Origin: Metallyticus violacea | Lineage: Eukaryota; Arthropoda; Insecta; Mantodea; Metallyticidae | Reading direction: 5' to 3' | Length of the DNA: 64,000 nt | Assembly: GCA_030762175.1 (NCBI GenBank) | Contig: CM060834.1 | Location: 28,526,501-28,590,500, forward strand | Shown: positions 45,661-57,675 of the stretch, in pieces | Numbering within the stretch: position 1 is the first letter of the stretch | Layout: each line of letters starts with the position of its first letter | Translations under genes and position numbers: made by a program | Notes under the pieces: generated by a model | Seen by the model: only the letters and a program-made list of their open reading frames with translations | Databases searched by the model: none | What the model was told of the DNA's origin: nothing

Positions 45661-46629
45661 TGGTGCACAACGAAAACATCGAGTAGCAGAACGCAGAATC
45701 ATTTGCTGATAAAACCTCTCTTAAACGCACTAAAATCTGCTACCTGCACATGTATTATATGACCTTAACAACAGCCTTCTCCCAGTACATTGTGCCGGCT
45801 CAAATAACCTCACTGTTCAGATCTCTTTTAAGTATCTCATTGTTAATTGCCTCACTCTGTCACACGCGCTAATGTTGTCGCAATACCCTTCTAGACTGGA
45901 CATATGAGAATAGTTCTGGTTTTGTTATATATCCAATTATTTTTTTTTCATTGATTCTTAATCGTGAGGATAGCAGAATACATTAAAGTAAGGAGCAGGT
46001 TATATATATTGGCATTATTTAGTAAAGATACAAAGAATAAGAAGTTAAAAAATAGACTCCATGGGGATGACTATGGAGTCCTTGTAGTAACTGCCTCACT
46101 TCTCAGAATAATTAGCGGGAAGATTTGCTCAAATTGATTAGTGCGCATGCGCAGAGCCTCCTTCCCTGCCGCTATCTTATCCACGAAACATTTACAGAGT
46201 TCGTTCGCAATTGTTGTATACGTGACTGCAATAATATCTCTAACTTTAGATCGTTACAGCTATGGTGTATCTCATTATTTATTCCTAACTCAGTTATTAA
46301 AAGCTATTCTTAATTATGAAGCGCCCCCTCCCCAAGCCACGATATGTGTTGATTTTCTTCTTCTTCTTTAGTGATGCTGTAGCCCGTGTGGAGCCGGAAC
46401 CTCCTCCAATGAGAGAGGTTAATATAAGATAGAGAGTTTAGTTAAACTTACGTTCCTGCAGGGAGCAGAGCGACAGGTGATACGCCCATCGTCTCTATCG
46501 ACATTTAATAGAAAACTAAGGTATTACTAGGATATAAGACGACCGGAAATTTCTGCCCGTTTATCTCTTTATTGGGTATGAATTATATAAGTGCCATAAA
46601 TCTCCACGGCTTAAATACCCTTCCAGAGG

Positions 46630-46720
46630 ACCTGCGTTTTCGTCTTGAAAAATCCATTGACCTCACCCAGTATCGAATACGCGAACCTTGGGGTCTTGAG
46701 GCAAGAATACTGAAGACAAC
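46630..46720 (-). repeat. SINE2-like head, highly diverged
   Basis: ATCCATTGACCTCACCCAGT followed by ATCGAATACGCGAACCTTGG and GTCTTGAGGCAAGAATA aligns with the SINE2 head in reverse orientation (compare GTTCGAACCCGCGATCTTGG). Body mostly unrecognisable. Confidence 0.5.
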
Positions 46721-47060
46721 TTAATTTATTTTAGAATGTTGCTAGTAGAAACGCAAAAATGTGTGGCGGTGCCTCATCATGCATAAACCACATAGAGGGA
46801 ATGAAGCTTAATGGAACTTTTACTAGTAACACATTAAATGTTCAAAGAGAGGGGGAAAAGTATGATGCGGTATAAATGTTTTAAGTAAAATTAAAGGTAC
46901 ATTCGAACTACTATATTCCAGAAGACAGTTAAAGCTGAAATATTGTTCAGATTTTGTTTCGAAACTACATGACAAGGTAAATATTTTCGAATGTGCTATT
47001 CCATTAATTTTTAGCACTTTAGAAATACTTTCGCGCATATGAAGCACCCGCTCCATCTAC
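46720..47060 (-). pseudogene. IS630/mariner-type transposase fragment
   Basis: Minus-strand reading gives SMWFMHDEAPPHI (second catalytic motif, Asp kept; compare MWFQHDGAPPHF) near 46770, preceded upstream by a stretch ending LLKTFIPHHTFPPLF. A SINE2-like sequence lies immediately 3' and may have interrupted the gene. Confidence 0.6.
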
Positions 47061-48499
47061 GAAATAACGTTAATTGGGTCTCTGATCAATGTTGAAATAC
47101 TTTTGGTAAGCAATTCTTATGTTACTGTCTAATCATAAAAAACAGTATGTAAACCAGCATCTTCAGCATGAAAGCTGACTTTACAATACAATCTAGTTAT
47201 TTTCAGCTCACCATTTGTCACATTTATAAAAACAAGTTTTTCGCAATATGTTATTTTGAAGTGACGGAAGGCATGGTTTACCTTTTTTGGATAATATGAC
47301 TCAGGCCTACCAATTTCAGTTCACATTTTCTCAGGGACTATTAAAGCTAATGAAATGGAACTTTAATAGCATACAGATGAAACTTGCTGATCTATTTTCA
47401 CAACTATACCATGAATCTGAAGCAAATTATAATTTCTTTTATTGTTTGCTTTTTATATTTTATCCCAAACATTTTATTTGTTTATTTATTAATTTTACAT
47501 CATCTCACTTTGTCCCAGCTTTACCTAAATAAATCCATATCGTCCCAAAAATATTATGAATAAGTGGTAATAGTTTTAAAGTGAAACTTGTGCAAAAAAA
47601 AATAGTTTTTCAATAATTGCAGCCAAATACATATTTTACAGAAAAATTAACTTTTTGAAGGAAACATCAGCCAACATTATAAAACAACAAATAATTGTGT
47701 CATGGAAGCAAAGGCTGCCAATTTATGAAATATAACGTTTTCTATCATTGAAGACAAACACAGCTTTCTAAAGCAGATAGTTTCTGAAATATAGAATTTT
47801 AACTGAACAAGTGATCGCGCAAAAAATGGCGTCTGCAGTGATATAATTAAAATTTTATTATAAATACTCATAACCAAGGAACATTAATGAAAAGCATATC
47901 AAAACAAATAGAAAATTCCAAATATTAAATGATACAAAAAATACAAAAAGATGATATTTGATCCCCCTTTCCTTGAATACCTCCTTTAACATCGTTATAA
48001 TCATTTTATAAAGATGCGTTATTTGAGTAGAAATTTTCAATCTACTGAGTGACCGCATTTATTTGGGTCGTACTGCGACTCACGACCCGTTTGAATGATA
48101 CTAGTCAGCTCAGCCTTCCTTGAAGAGGTCGTGAAAGGGCACAGGTTTCGGGAGTACTTTATTAAGTAGATACAGACTAACGTATTTTATAAACAAACTC
48201 TTAATACATTTTTATTTTACATTTGCTGATGGCTAAGGAATGAATTATTCTTTCAAGCTGAGTGCTGTCGACAACTCGCGGGCTTTGGCGTTACACAGTT
48301 AACGAGCTGGATTGACATCAAGGGATGGAGGGTTCTATCTGCTTAATATGAACCGTAAATGTAATACTTTTACTGTGTTTGTGCCTTCAGTTATCGTTCC
48401 CACACGACTGCACTGCTCATGTCTAGGTTTTAGGGAAGGCACCAAAAGGGGTGAATGTAAACGGTTCTCAGCGCTCCAATCAAACCCCCAAACCCCGTC

Positions 48500-48544
<45 letters not shown>

Positions 48545-50690
48545 ACCCTTAATCATCCGGGGGGTAATTACATATATTGACTATTTCACTTATAAGACGT
48601 CATAAAATCGATCAATGAAATGAAAGAAAGTTTTGAATTTTGGCCAATCACAGCCCGATATCGCAGTGAAAGTATCGTTAAATTTTACCAAATTCCTTTA
48701 TCGCGCGAAGTACATTTATCTTCTGGTCAATATAGCCAACCCAATAACGCTACTATATTTCTGAGCACGCATCATTAACCACTTTTGCTAGCAAGTATTG
48801 ATAGCAACAAATCAACCACTATCGACAATTAAAACGCAAAATGGAGAGTTCTTCACAGCGTTTTGGTTATATTACTTTTTCCCCCTTATTCTATTCATGA
48901 AATAGTTCCAAACCTGTAATTGACTCTTCTCTATTGGTATTACTGACAATCGACATTCGTCTGTTGAATGATGGCTTGAAAAGGTTAAGTATTACAATTA
49001 TTACAATTTTGTAAGTCAAGATTAGCAGGGCTATGTTTAAATTTTTATTTTATTCGTGAAATAGCCCTAATAAATATCGCTCAAGGGTCTGAGTTTTCCA
49101 GATTCACAATGTTTGTGAATTTATCGGAATCACAGACCCCGTGAGAGATTATTTGTGATAAAAACTTGAGTTGTTGTAGTAACACCATTAATTTCAAACT
49201 ACTAGCAATAGAAGCCGAATAATTTGACCATCCAGTATTTGTTTGATATAATAATGTTTAAAAATTACAAAATGAAAATATTATGTTTTAATATAATAAA
49301 TATGAAAGTGTCGAGTATCGAAGTATCAAGAAAATTATAACGATCCCTATCGTTTATATGTAACCGAATACAATATATAGCTCAAAATATTCATGCAAGA
49401 ATCTTAAATAATAATGAAAGGGGAGTTTAACTCATATGATTAAAAACTAGTGTAAATAAAAACGAAATAATTCGCAATTTCTTGAAGAGTTGCCTCGTTT
49501 TTAGAAACAATAAAGAGAACTGCGAATAAAAGGCAGGAAAATAGCAAATCTTTGTAGTTTTGCCAAAGCCAGCGATGCTTGTGTTCCTCACCAATGCTAC
49601 CAACTATGTAACAATATAAAATGATTACATGGAATAGCTTTGTATTCAGTATTATAAAAGTAAATGCAAAGGTGTCACAAACTTTTTACACCTGTACATA
49701 AGTTCTGTAATTGTAACAAGTAACAAATAACTTAGGTCATTTTAAGTGTAATATCCGATAATTTAACCATAATTAAAAAACTAAGCGAAAAAGATAAAAT
49801 GTTCAGATGTGCTTTTAATTCTCTAGTAAATTTCCTCGCTTTACTTAAAAAAAAACATATTTTCCCTCATTTAAGTTCTGATTAATTAACGCCTACAACT
49901 TAATGGCAACTTCAACATTCCCTTCCAGTAGGTTGCATTCGATGCAGCTAATTTTCGAATGTCACCGAAAGACTGTATCATATCTCACTTTTTGAAATTG
50001 TCAAGAGAGCAATGAGCTACACTTTCTGTTGGGGAGAGTGTACGCCTGCATTCCCTATGCTTTTTTTGCGTTTGTTAAGTACGGGGTGCCGAAACGTAAG
50101 TTGCATTTTATTGCACAGGGTCTGTGCGTAATAAGGGAAGCTGGGTATTGCGCCCCAGAGGCTATAAGCACGGAGGGGGTGAGGGTTCTTCCCTTCCTCA
50201 TGCGAGCTTATGGAGATGCCATCGTCCCGCTTAACTTCCTCGCTACAGCGCATGCTCACGCTTACAAATCCATTTCAATGGAAATGTGAAACGTCAACAT
50301 GTAATAAAAGCTGGTCGTACGGAGCCAATACATAGCTCAGTGCTATACACCGTAGCCTCGTTCAATTTAGTCCAGTCCCCTGTGATAGAAAAACCGTTGC
50401 GCTTGAATCTATAAACTTATGTAAAGCAGCGTACTTTATAATTTTACATCTCTGCTGACAACTGTCACTTCTAAATCCTTCCAGAAATTAGGAATTTGCT
50501 TAAGATTGGTAAAAAAGCAACTTAAATACTTTTAAGTTTAATAACACTTGTTTTTGGCCTGCGTACACAGCTGAAGACAAACTGACACGAAGCCAATTTA
50601 GGCACCTACTCGCTTACGCAATATTACTTTATTTTATAATGTGTTATAGATACTGTTCAAAGTAGTATCTACCTGTAGTCGCACATTTCT
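47061..50690. other. ~3.6 kb spacer, no supported gene
   Basis: A 40-bp poly(A) lies at 48504-48543. Around 50017-50289 both strands are open for 80-86 codons in slightly GC-richer DNA, without recognisable motifs. A small host exon there cannot be excluded, but nothing supports one. Confidence 0.4.
48504..48543. repeat. Poly(A) tract, 40 bp
   Basis: Uninterrupted run of A. No recognisable retroelement body lies immediately upstream. Confidence 0.97.
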
Positions 50691-50969
50691 GACATTTCTT
50701 AAATATTGTTGTCATTTTCTTTAAGTACCTCTACAGCAAACTGTGGTTCGCGGACTCTCTGGTGATTCCAAAATCTAACAATGGTGAATTATGAAAATTA
50801 TTGTCGTAATGGTATTATTAGGTGTACTAAAAGTTCTCGACCTGGCTCAGAGATGTTGAAAGATGACCAAATTACTAAGATAGTTGTTGGTAGACTGCGA
50901 AGTGTCAGATTGTCACTTGTTTGTGACAATCTTGTGAACAAACTAGTGTTAACATTTTCTGCTAAATAC

Positions 50970-51900
50970 AGAATACGAGCAGTGACAAAATACTTTGTTT
51001 AGAAGGGTTTAATCCCAATAGCAATACGAAAGGATTCTTCAAAATAGTGGACTGCTGAATTTAAGCTTAATTGCACGTTCATTCAGGATGGTGAGCGCTA
51101 AGGACGTCTCAAAATTGCTACCGACGAAATTGTGACAAAAAATCACAATGCCGTACTCATTGGTCGCCGATTGAAGATACGCGAGTGGGCTTACATTGCA
51201 AAGACCTCGATAGGCCGTATCCATTATATTTTACACGAAGTTTTGGGTATGAGAAAGATTTTCGCTCGATGGGTGCCGCGTTTGTTAATAATGAACCAAA
51301 ATGAACATTTTGTAAGAGAGTTTTCTTCACTTGTTTAAACACAATTCCAGCGAGTTTATCCGATCTTTTATAACAGTAGATAATACATGAATTCATCACG
51401 ACACGCCAGAGATGAAGGAGCAGTACAAATAGTAAGTGGCAACAGGTGAAAGTGCACCAAAAAAGCAAAAACGGTTCCATCTGCTACAAAAATCATGAGT
51501 ACGGTTTTATGGGATTCTCATGGTGTTGTGATCGTAGACACCTCCAGAAGATCAGAAATATCACCGGGGAATGTTGCGCTTCACTAGTGGACCAACTGGA
51601 GGATTCTATTCAAGCTCAATGTCCACATCTTGCGATATAGAAAGTTCTCTTTCAACACGATAATGCGTCTTTACATACATAGGGGATTGTTGCTGCAAAA
51701 CTGCAAGACCTTTGCTTCCAAACCATATTCGTCTCCACACGATTAATATTTGCTCCCAAACCTGAAGAAATGACTGGGTGAACCAACAAGCTTCACATCA
51801 AAGGATGAGTTGAAGCTGAGACAGACGCTTATTTTTAACAGTTGGAGAATTTAATCTTCTTTTACTGAGAGTATTAAAAAATTGAAAAGTCGTTGGTTTA
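50970..51900 (+). pseudogene. Mariner transposase remnant, lineage D (plus)
   Basis: Blocks in order on the plus strand: FVxKGLIPIAIRKDSSK, then RRLKIREWAYIAKTSIGRIH (HTH) and YILHEVLGMRKIFARWVPRL, KKxKTVPSAKKIMSTVLWDS/HGVVIVD, a degraded second motif (FNTIMRLYIHRG where HDNARPH-type sequence is expected), and near 51800 KDELKLRQTLIFNSWRI. Stops and frameshifts occur between them. The 51039-51224 part is matched in inverse orientation at 58440-58660, so both are copies of one mariner lineage. The right end is truncated near 51900. Confidence 0.8.
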
Positions 51901-53420
51901 GATGTGCTCATTTACAATTTACCATACTAAAGACATCGTGTATTAAACATATCGCATTTAGTTCTTTGAAATAAGCATATGTTTAGATATTTAGTGAGTA
52001 GTTTCCTTAATCGGTTATAACCATAAGGCTTTCATTATGGGTGCAAGGCGACGGAAGTTGAATAAAGTATTACATCCCTTTTACCTTCTTTGGTTCTTAA
52101 CTTAAAAGATCTATGCCCTTCAAAGTGGCTATTTACCCACCTCTTCGTTTGAAATCCATTGAGAAGGATGCACTATTTTGTTTAAAATAATGAAATTATC
52201 CTTATCTGTGTAACCAAAGCCTGCATGGAAGTTTGTCACTACTTAATATATTTGAACAATATCCAAAAGATTAATTTTCATTGCTTGCTGTAGATTAAGA
52301 TAAATGAAATTTAATGATAGAAAAATATGCTGTTCCATTATTAACTTACCTTCTTAATTTAAGTTTTAATGTTTTAAATATAAAGTAATGTATAATATTG
52401 CCACTTCATCAGTTTAACATCACTCTAAACTAGGTACTGGCTGCTTTAATGTAAATCTTCTTGCCTCAAATGTTCTTTTAGACCTTCATACTAAAAGTAG
52501 TTCTTTTAACACTCAAACTAAAAACTTGATCTATAACCATTTATTGCCTAATAATTTTGACAACAATCCAGAGTTACCAATTTTGATTTAATACGGAATG
52601 TTGTGATTATTAATTTATTATAGCGGATTCAAGTTACATATTTTATAATGTATTACACATTTTGAAAAAATGTATATATCCCATACCTGTTGTAAAATCA
52701 GGCCAATGTGCAATTAGTGATAATATATAATTACTATTAAACTGATTTATAAGATTTATAGCATAAGTAACCATGTTGACAATACTGGAACCATGTCAGG
52801 CTGGAATAAAATCAACAATAACTAACTTCATAGTGCATGTATTCCTTAAGCGAGAGAAAATTACATTTTAAATAGCAGTTAGTATAATAAATAAAAATAC
52901 TCTAATAAGAATAAAAACATTTAATTTGTAATTTATCCGTCAAAATACGTTTAAAAACAATTAATAGCCAGCGCAGCAGTATTAGCAGCATAGATTTAAG
53001 TGAACATTTTTTACTGCTCCTTGTATCGAGAAATACGTGAATTTTTTTGAAATAACACTGGGATGATTGGAATATATTTAAATTATAAATATTAAAGTTT
53101 GTATAAAAATAGTATTAAATACATAAATAGCTATTTTATTTAATTAAAAGCCACTTAACGTTACATTCCAGTTTTGTTCTTCATACCACTGTGCAAACTT
53201 CTGCACTAATTAGGTTGCATCTACCTCAAAAGAGATTTTATGTGGATATAAATGAGAGCGTGTAATGTACTTCATTTTCCAGTATGGTAGTAAGGGTTAA
53301 CAAAACCCAAACAATTAATTTCTAAAATGGCTACGTGTACGGCATAGAGAAAAATGGTACTACAGTGGACAAGAAATGTTAATAATCTTTAATTTCAGTG
53401 GAAAATGGAATAAACATTTA
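51901..53420. other. Very AT-rich spacer
   Basis: No coding or repeat signal recognised in about 1.5 kb of AT-rich DNA. Confidence 0.5.
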
Positions 53421-53429
53421 TCTGTTATT

Positions 53430-54410
53430 AATTATAAAGCGCAAGGTCAACCAAATGAGTAATTGTGTGTTCTGACTCGCGTTCCAGATGATGTACAATT
53501 TTATGATTAAGTTTATTCTGTTATATGGAAGTGAAATTTGGGGATGTGCAAGAGAGCTGAACATGTAAATAAATTCAAGCCATTTTTTGAAAACGGGTTC
53601 TCGGGCTCTCCAAAGGAACGTCAAACTGTGGGGTCATGGGGTCATGTGGGGTTGTTTTGAAGATACGGTTAATAGTAAAACAAGGACTGTGAAATACTGG
53701 CTTAGGCTAGTTCAGGGATACCAGTCCACGTCTGAGACAAAATATAACACCAAGTGGGAAGAGGTCTCGGAGGAACTGGCCTAGAACCAAGATGACAAGC
53801 AATGCAAGTATAAAAAAAAATTATGGAAGAAGGTGAGAACAAGGTTAGAGGATATCAGTAGGCAGAAAATCCAGGCAGAATGTAACAGGAGAGTCTTCTT
53901 GAGTCTATCGAATGAAATTAAATTAGCCTGGGGTAAAGAGGTGTGTATATGCTCGTTCTAGGGAGAAAGGCAAGATCAGGAATGGCCTGGTTTAGATTGG
54001 GAAGTTAGAGGGTTCAAAAAATTACGGATAGCTCTGGAAGGAGAATCTGCCCATTTTGTGGAGGGGATAAGGAATGGGTACATATTCTGGCAGAATGAAC
54101 TCATTGGGAACACCTGAGAAAACGTTGTTTCCTGGCAACTTTATAAAGCAATTAGAGGTACATTGGCATGCTTGGATATGTTCGCGAACCACATTAATTA
54201 ATTGAATATGGTTTCCTAGCCAAAGTGCACGAAGCTAGAACCAATTTATTTTTTGGTTAATTAGTGTAATTATAAATAATATATAATGTTTCCGTTCATA
54301 TATCTGTAAATATCGTTATTCCCATTTTTAATGTTTATTTATTATTATTAATATATTGTTTGTTTCTCTTTCTAATTTTTGTGTTAAAGAGCGTCCATAA
54401 ATAAATAAAT
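53430..54410 (+). mobile_element. LINE 3' portion with reverse-transcriptase C-terminus; SINE2 partner
   Basis: Plus-strand translation gives FILLYGSEIWGCARELN, the LLYGSE-x-W block that ends the reverse transcriptase domain in many LINEs, then LKTGSRALQRNVKLWGHGVM and TVKYWLRLVQGYQS, and a Cys-rich motif CPFCGGDKEWVHILAE followed by a stop and THWEHLRKRCF (a C-x2-C-x7-8-H zinc-knuckle-like C-terminus). Stops and frameshifts inactivate it. The 3' untranslated part ends TTAAAGAGCGTCCATAAATA with an (AAAT)n tail at 54396-54410. The last 24 bp are identical to the SINE2 3' end at 22519-22542. The 5' part is missing, as usual for LINE copies. Confidence 0.82.
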
Positions 54411-54527
54411 CAAATCTTTCTAATTGTGTATCATACTTGAGCAATACGGTCTACGACCCAGGCATAAAATATATTTGTAATGTGTATATAGAATTTTAAA
54501 ACAATACACACCTTCTATTTCAACTAC

Positions 54528-54574
54528 TTCTACTACTACGACTACTACTGCTACTACTACTACTACTACTACTA

Positions 54575-54640
<66 letters not shown>

Positions 54641-54833
54641 TTACTACTACTACTATTACTATTACTACTACTATTACTACTACTATTACTACTACTACTA
54701 CTACTTCTACTACTATTACTACTACTACTACTACTACTACTACTATTACTACTACTACTATTACTACTACTTCTACTACTATTACTGCTACTATTACAAC
54801 TACTACTTCTACTACTATTACTATTACTATTAT

Positions 54834-54884
<51 letters not shown>

Positions 54885-55116
54885 TACTACTTCTACTACT
54901 ATTACTACTACTATTATTACTACTTCTACTACTATTACTACTACTACTACTTCTACTACTATTACTACTACTATTATTACTACTATTTCTACTATTATTA
55001 CTACTACTACTACTATTACTACTACTACTTCTACTACTATTACTACTATACTACTTCTACTATTACTACTATTTCTACTACTACTACCACCACCACTACC
55101 ACCACCACCACCACTA
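54528..55116. repeat. Very long TNN-type trinucleotide array
   Basis: About 590 bp of (CTA)n/(TTA)n/(TTC)n-type triplets, dominated by CTA with ATT, TCT and CCA interruptions, passing into (CCA)n at the right end. The phase is nearly continuous, which creates a 237-codon minus-strand frame of almost pure Val/Ile with some Glu. That frame is an artefact of the repeat and not a gene. Confidence 0.97.
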
Positions 55117-55267
55117 CTTATTCCCGCTGACATACGCGAAACTTATGGATGAGCAGATGTTGATCAAATAAACGGTAAGAAGATGACTTGGTAAAGCAGA
55201 TTCACAGCAGACAGCATTGTAAGACAAGAGCCGGGGTGGTCAACATCTTTTAACCTGTCACACCCAT

Positions 55268-55675
55268 TCAGCCGCTGTCTTCACTTTTACGATTTATGCT
55301 TGTCTTCCAGCACGTGCTCTCGTCAACAGAGTTCGCTTTCCGATAAATCAGTTGTCTCACATTTTGAAGAGATGTCCCCGGGATCACAATAAATCCCCTG
55401 GATGAAAGGGAAGTGTTTGGGCTCCCCCTCTGGACACAGCTGTTGGAAGACGAAGGAATAAAACGGCCATTTAATCCAGGATGGATCAGGTGGGCCGCGT
55501 AAATCCTGCTTGAGAAAGGGATGCTATGGGGCTTGGGGAAAGTCGGGAGACAGATTCCAAACTCTTTAAAGGGGAGGTACTGAAACCTGTCCCAAGGGCG
55601 CCAAAGGATTAAAGCTATCGGAAACCGTAGTTGGTAAATTACCGGGATATGTACCAATCCCATGGTCCAGCACAC
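55268..55675 (-). CDS. Unrecognised 135-residue open frame
   Basis: This is the longest frame in the window that is not part of a recognised repeat. The start codon is ATG; the protein begins MCWTMGLVHIPVIYQLRFPI and has a mildly hydrophobic N-terminus and a Ser-rich end. The DNA is GC-richer than its surroundings. I recognise no domain. It lies between the trinucleotide array and a SINE1. It may be part of an unknown retroposon or a chance frame; a host exon is possible but unsupported. Confidence 0.2.
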   Translation of the reverse strand: MCWTMGLVHIPVIYQLRFPIALILWRPWDRFQYLPFKEFGICLPTFPKPHSIPFSSRIYAAHLIHPGLNGRFIPSSSNSCVQRGSPNTSLSSRGFIVIPGTSLQNVRQLIYRKANSVDESTCWKTSINRKSEDSG

Positions 55676-55857
55676 CTATAGATTCTCCCATTGAATGTAT
55701 CCATCGTTTTCAAGAGCAGGTTATATATCTTCTGCCTTTAGGTGTGCCAGTGCACATTGTTATAGTGCCATCAGGTTCCTTTTTGTCTGTCAATTTATAA
55801 TAACTTAATGGTTTTATTTGACAAGGTGATTGATGGCTCAGTATATGTGATTCAGTA

Positions 55858-56130
55858 TAGTGTTTAACGCCCGTTTTTGCTACAGAGGCACCACAGACGA
55901 TGGACACTGGTGATACATGAGATAAAGTGATATTTTGAGAAATGATTTATTTTTAAAGAAGGAATCGTTCCAGGCCTAAGTTTTAGGGTACCTCTCCGTT
56001 ATTTGTCATTTATGAGGAATGAGGAAAACCTGGAAAAAACTTAGTCAGGGAGAACGGTCCTGGTGGGATTCGAACCCCAGACCTCCCGCTCACGAGTCCG
56101 CGCCTTAACGACCTCGGCCACCCGTGGCGG
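55858..56130 (-). repeat. SINE1 copy, full length
   Basis: Complete reverse-orientation SINE1 from TAGTGTTTAACGCCCG to CCACCCGTGGCGG, with inverse B box GGGATTCGAACCCC and intact A-box region. A 9-bp direct repeat AGTATATGT (55840-55848 and 56132-56140) is a probable target duplication. Very close to the 44071 copy, so relatively young. Confidence 0.94.
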
Positions 56131-56149
56131 TAGTATATGTTTGCACTCC

Positions 56150-56990
56150 ACTATTCTTGATAAGTTCTTTGAACTGATCAAAAACATCAGAAAAGCAAAT
56201 CTTTTTTCCTGTGTCTAACAGCAAACATGGTCAACAAAGTACTTCGCTTTTGGAGAACTACGATATAAGCATTTGTACTATTCATGCCAAGTAATCTGTT
56301 TTGATTTTGAATAATACTAAGTTCACTCACGGTAACTTGGCCATCAAGCGCCTCGCCTTCCAGTAAAGTGAGAACATGTGCACTTGGTCAGATTTTATGA
56401 GAGTTCCTTAGGTCCTCAAATGAAGACCATTCCATTCTTGTAAATGTGGCACGTTGTTCCGTACAGATTGATAACTCGACGTACGAAAAAGACAAACGGC
56501 TACCTCTCGGGGGACACTAGATATTGGTTCCTCAGTATCATGTTTCTGCAGTTTTGATAGGATGAGAGTTCGATATCATTGTATTTATCACGCCAGCAAT
56601 TATGAATAGACTGAGGGTAATAGCACGTCAAACAAAGGTTGATTTAGAAACATGCTCCTTAGTTCAACGGCTTTCTTATTTCTAGGAATTCCCACATGGT
56701 TAGGAATCCACTACTGCGTTTTTGTGCGCTGAAACTTGGATCAGATGCCAGAGTCAGAACTGCTTCTGAATTCTATGAGGGAAACTCTGTTTTTTCGGTC
56801 TTTTCACTTGTTTAATGGCTGCTAAAACAGCAGCAATTTAGCCATCAAAGTTGCTCTGAGGTTTTCCAATATCAAGCAAGCTATTCTTGAAATGCCTTGG
56901 AACAAGATCAGCGCTCCATCGCGGTAATTGAATTCAAAGATCCATGAGCATAAACATACCGCCATGGTAATGTCATTGGATGCGGTTTTA
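56150..56990 (-). pseudogene. LINE ORF2 RNase H domain and C-terminus
   Basis: Minus-strand reading gives an RNase H-like series: RDGALILFQGISR (D-G motif), LRATLMAKLLLF-stop-QPLNK (counterpart of the F-x-x-E-x-x-A helix, with the Glu lost), and QRTKTQ-stop-WIPNHVGIPRNKKAVEL (normally WIPSHVGIPGNEKADEL, so the Asp of the final motif is Val here). After further blocks comes MFSLYWKARRLMAKLP, resembling the C-terminal Y-W-x-A-R-x-x-M-A box of an RNase H-bearing jockey-type LINE. Multiple stops make it a dead copy. It is not demonstrably the same family as the LINE at 53430. Confidence 0.75.
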
Positions 56991-57349
56991 GAATATTGTG
57001 ACTGGGCAATTAGACTAAAGTTATTTTAACAAACTGTTGGATCACACGTTGTTGAATGTTACCTTCCAATAATAACTTATGAACCAGGTATTTAAGGATA
57101 TATACTTGTGTGGCTTTTTTTATATATTTATATAACTTTTGATCTGAGGGACTCGCCCCAAAATTGCTCCATTGCTTTGCTACACTCTCCACAATTAAAT
57201 AATCAGCAGAAGAAAGGAAAGTAAATCGGTAGAATCCTAGGCTACTTTTTAAATACAAACTGTAGGGAAAAGGAATTCCGGAAAGACTCAGGAAAAGGGA
57301 AGGTACATTCTCCTGAAGTCGGAACAGACCATAAGGTCTAATCCAGAAT
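56991..57349. other. Spacer, nothing recognised
   Basis: No supported feature. The sequence just before the microsatellite (GGTCTAATCCAGAATTATT) might be a retroelement 3' end, but no second copy is present. Confidence 0.4.
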
Positions 57350-57360
57350 TATTATTATTA

Positions 57361-57410
<50 letters not shown>

Positions 57411-57411
57411 G
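57350..57411. repeat. (ATT)n microsatellite
   Basis: About 20 ATT units with one GTT interruption. Confidence 0.97.
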
Positions 57412-57675
57412 CAAGACTTGGTAGTTCAGTATCTCTTGCCTTGCAACAGTTTGGATTTTGCTTTTGTGGCTATAACTGAAAGAAATGCAAAGTGCAAATT
57501 TGGTATCATGAAATATACATTATGTATGTGTATGGTTCAAACTGTACTTGCAGTGATAAAAACTGTATCAATAGTAAAGAGTACGAAATATTCATAAGAA
57601 ACTTTTCTGATAAAGATATTAATGTACATGCAGTTCCACTGACCAAACTGTAATACAGCTCCGGGACTGAATTTG

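Noticed and set aside
50017..50289. Overlapping 80-86 codon frames on opposite strands
   Set aside because: No motif in either; simultaneous opening of both strands is expected in slightly GC-richer DNA with few stop-forming words.
54420..55133. 237-codon minus-strand open frame rich in Val, Ile and Glu
   Set aside because: It is the translation of a TNN microsatellite. It has no normal composition and no promoter or conserved motif.
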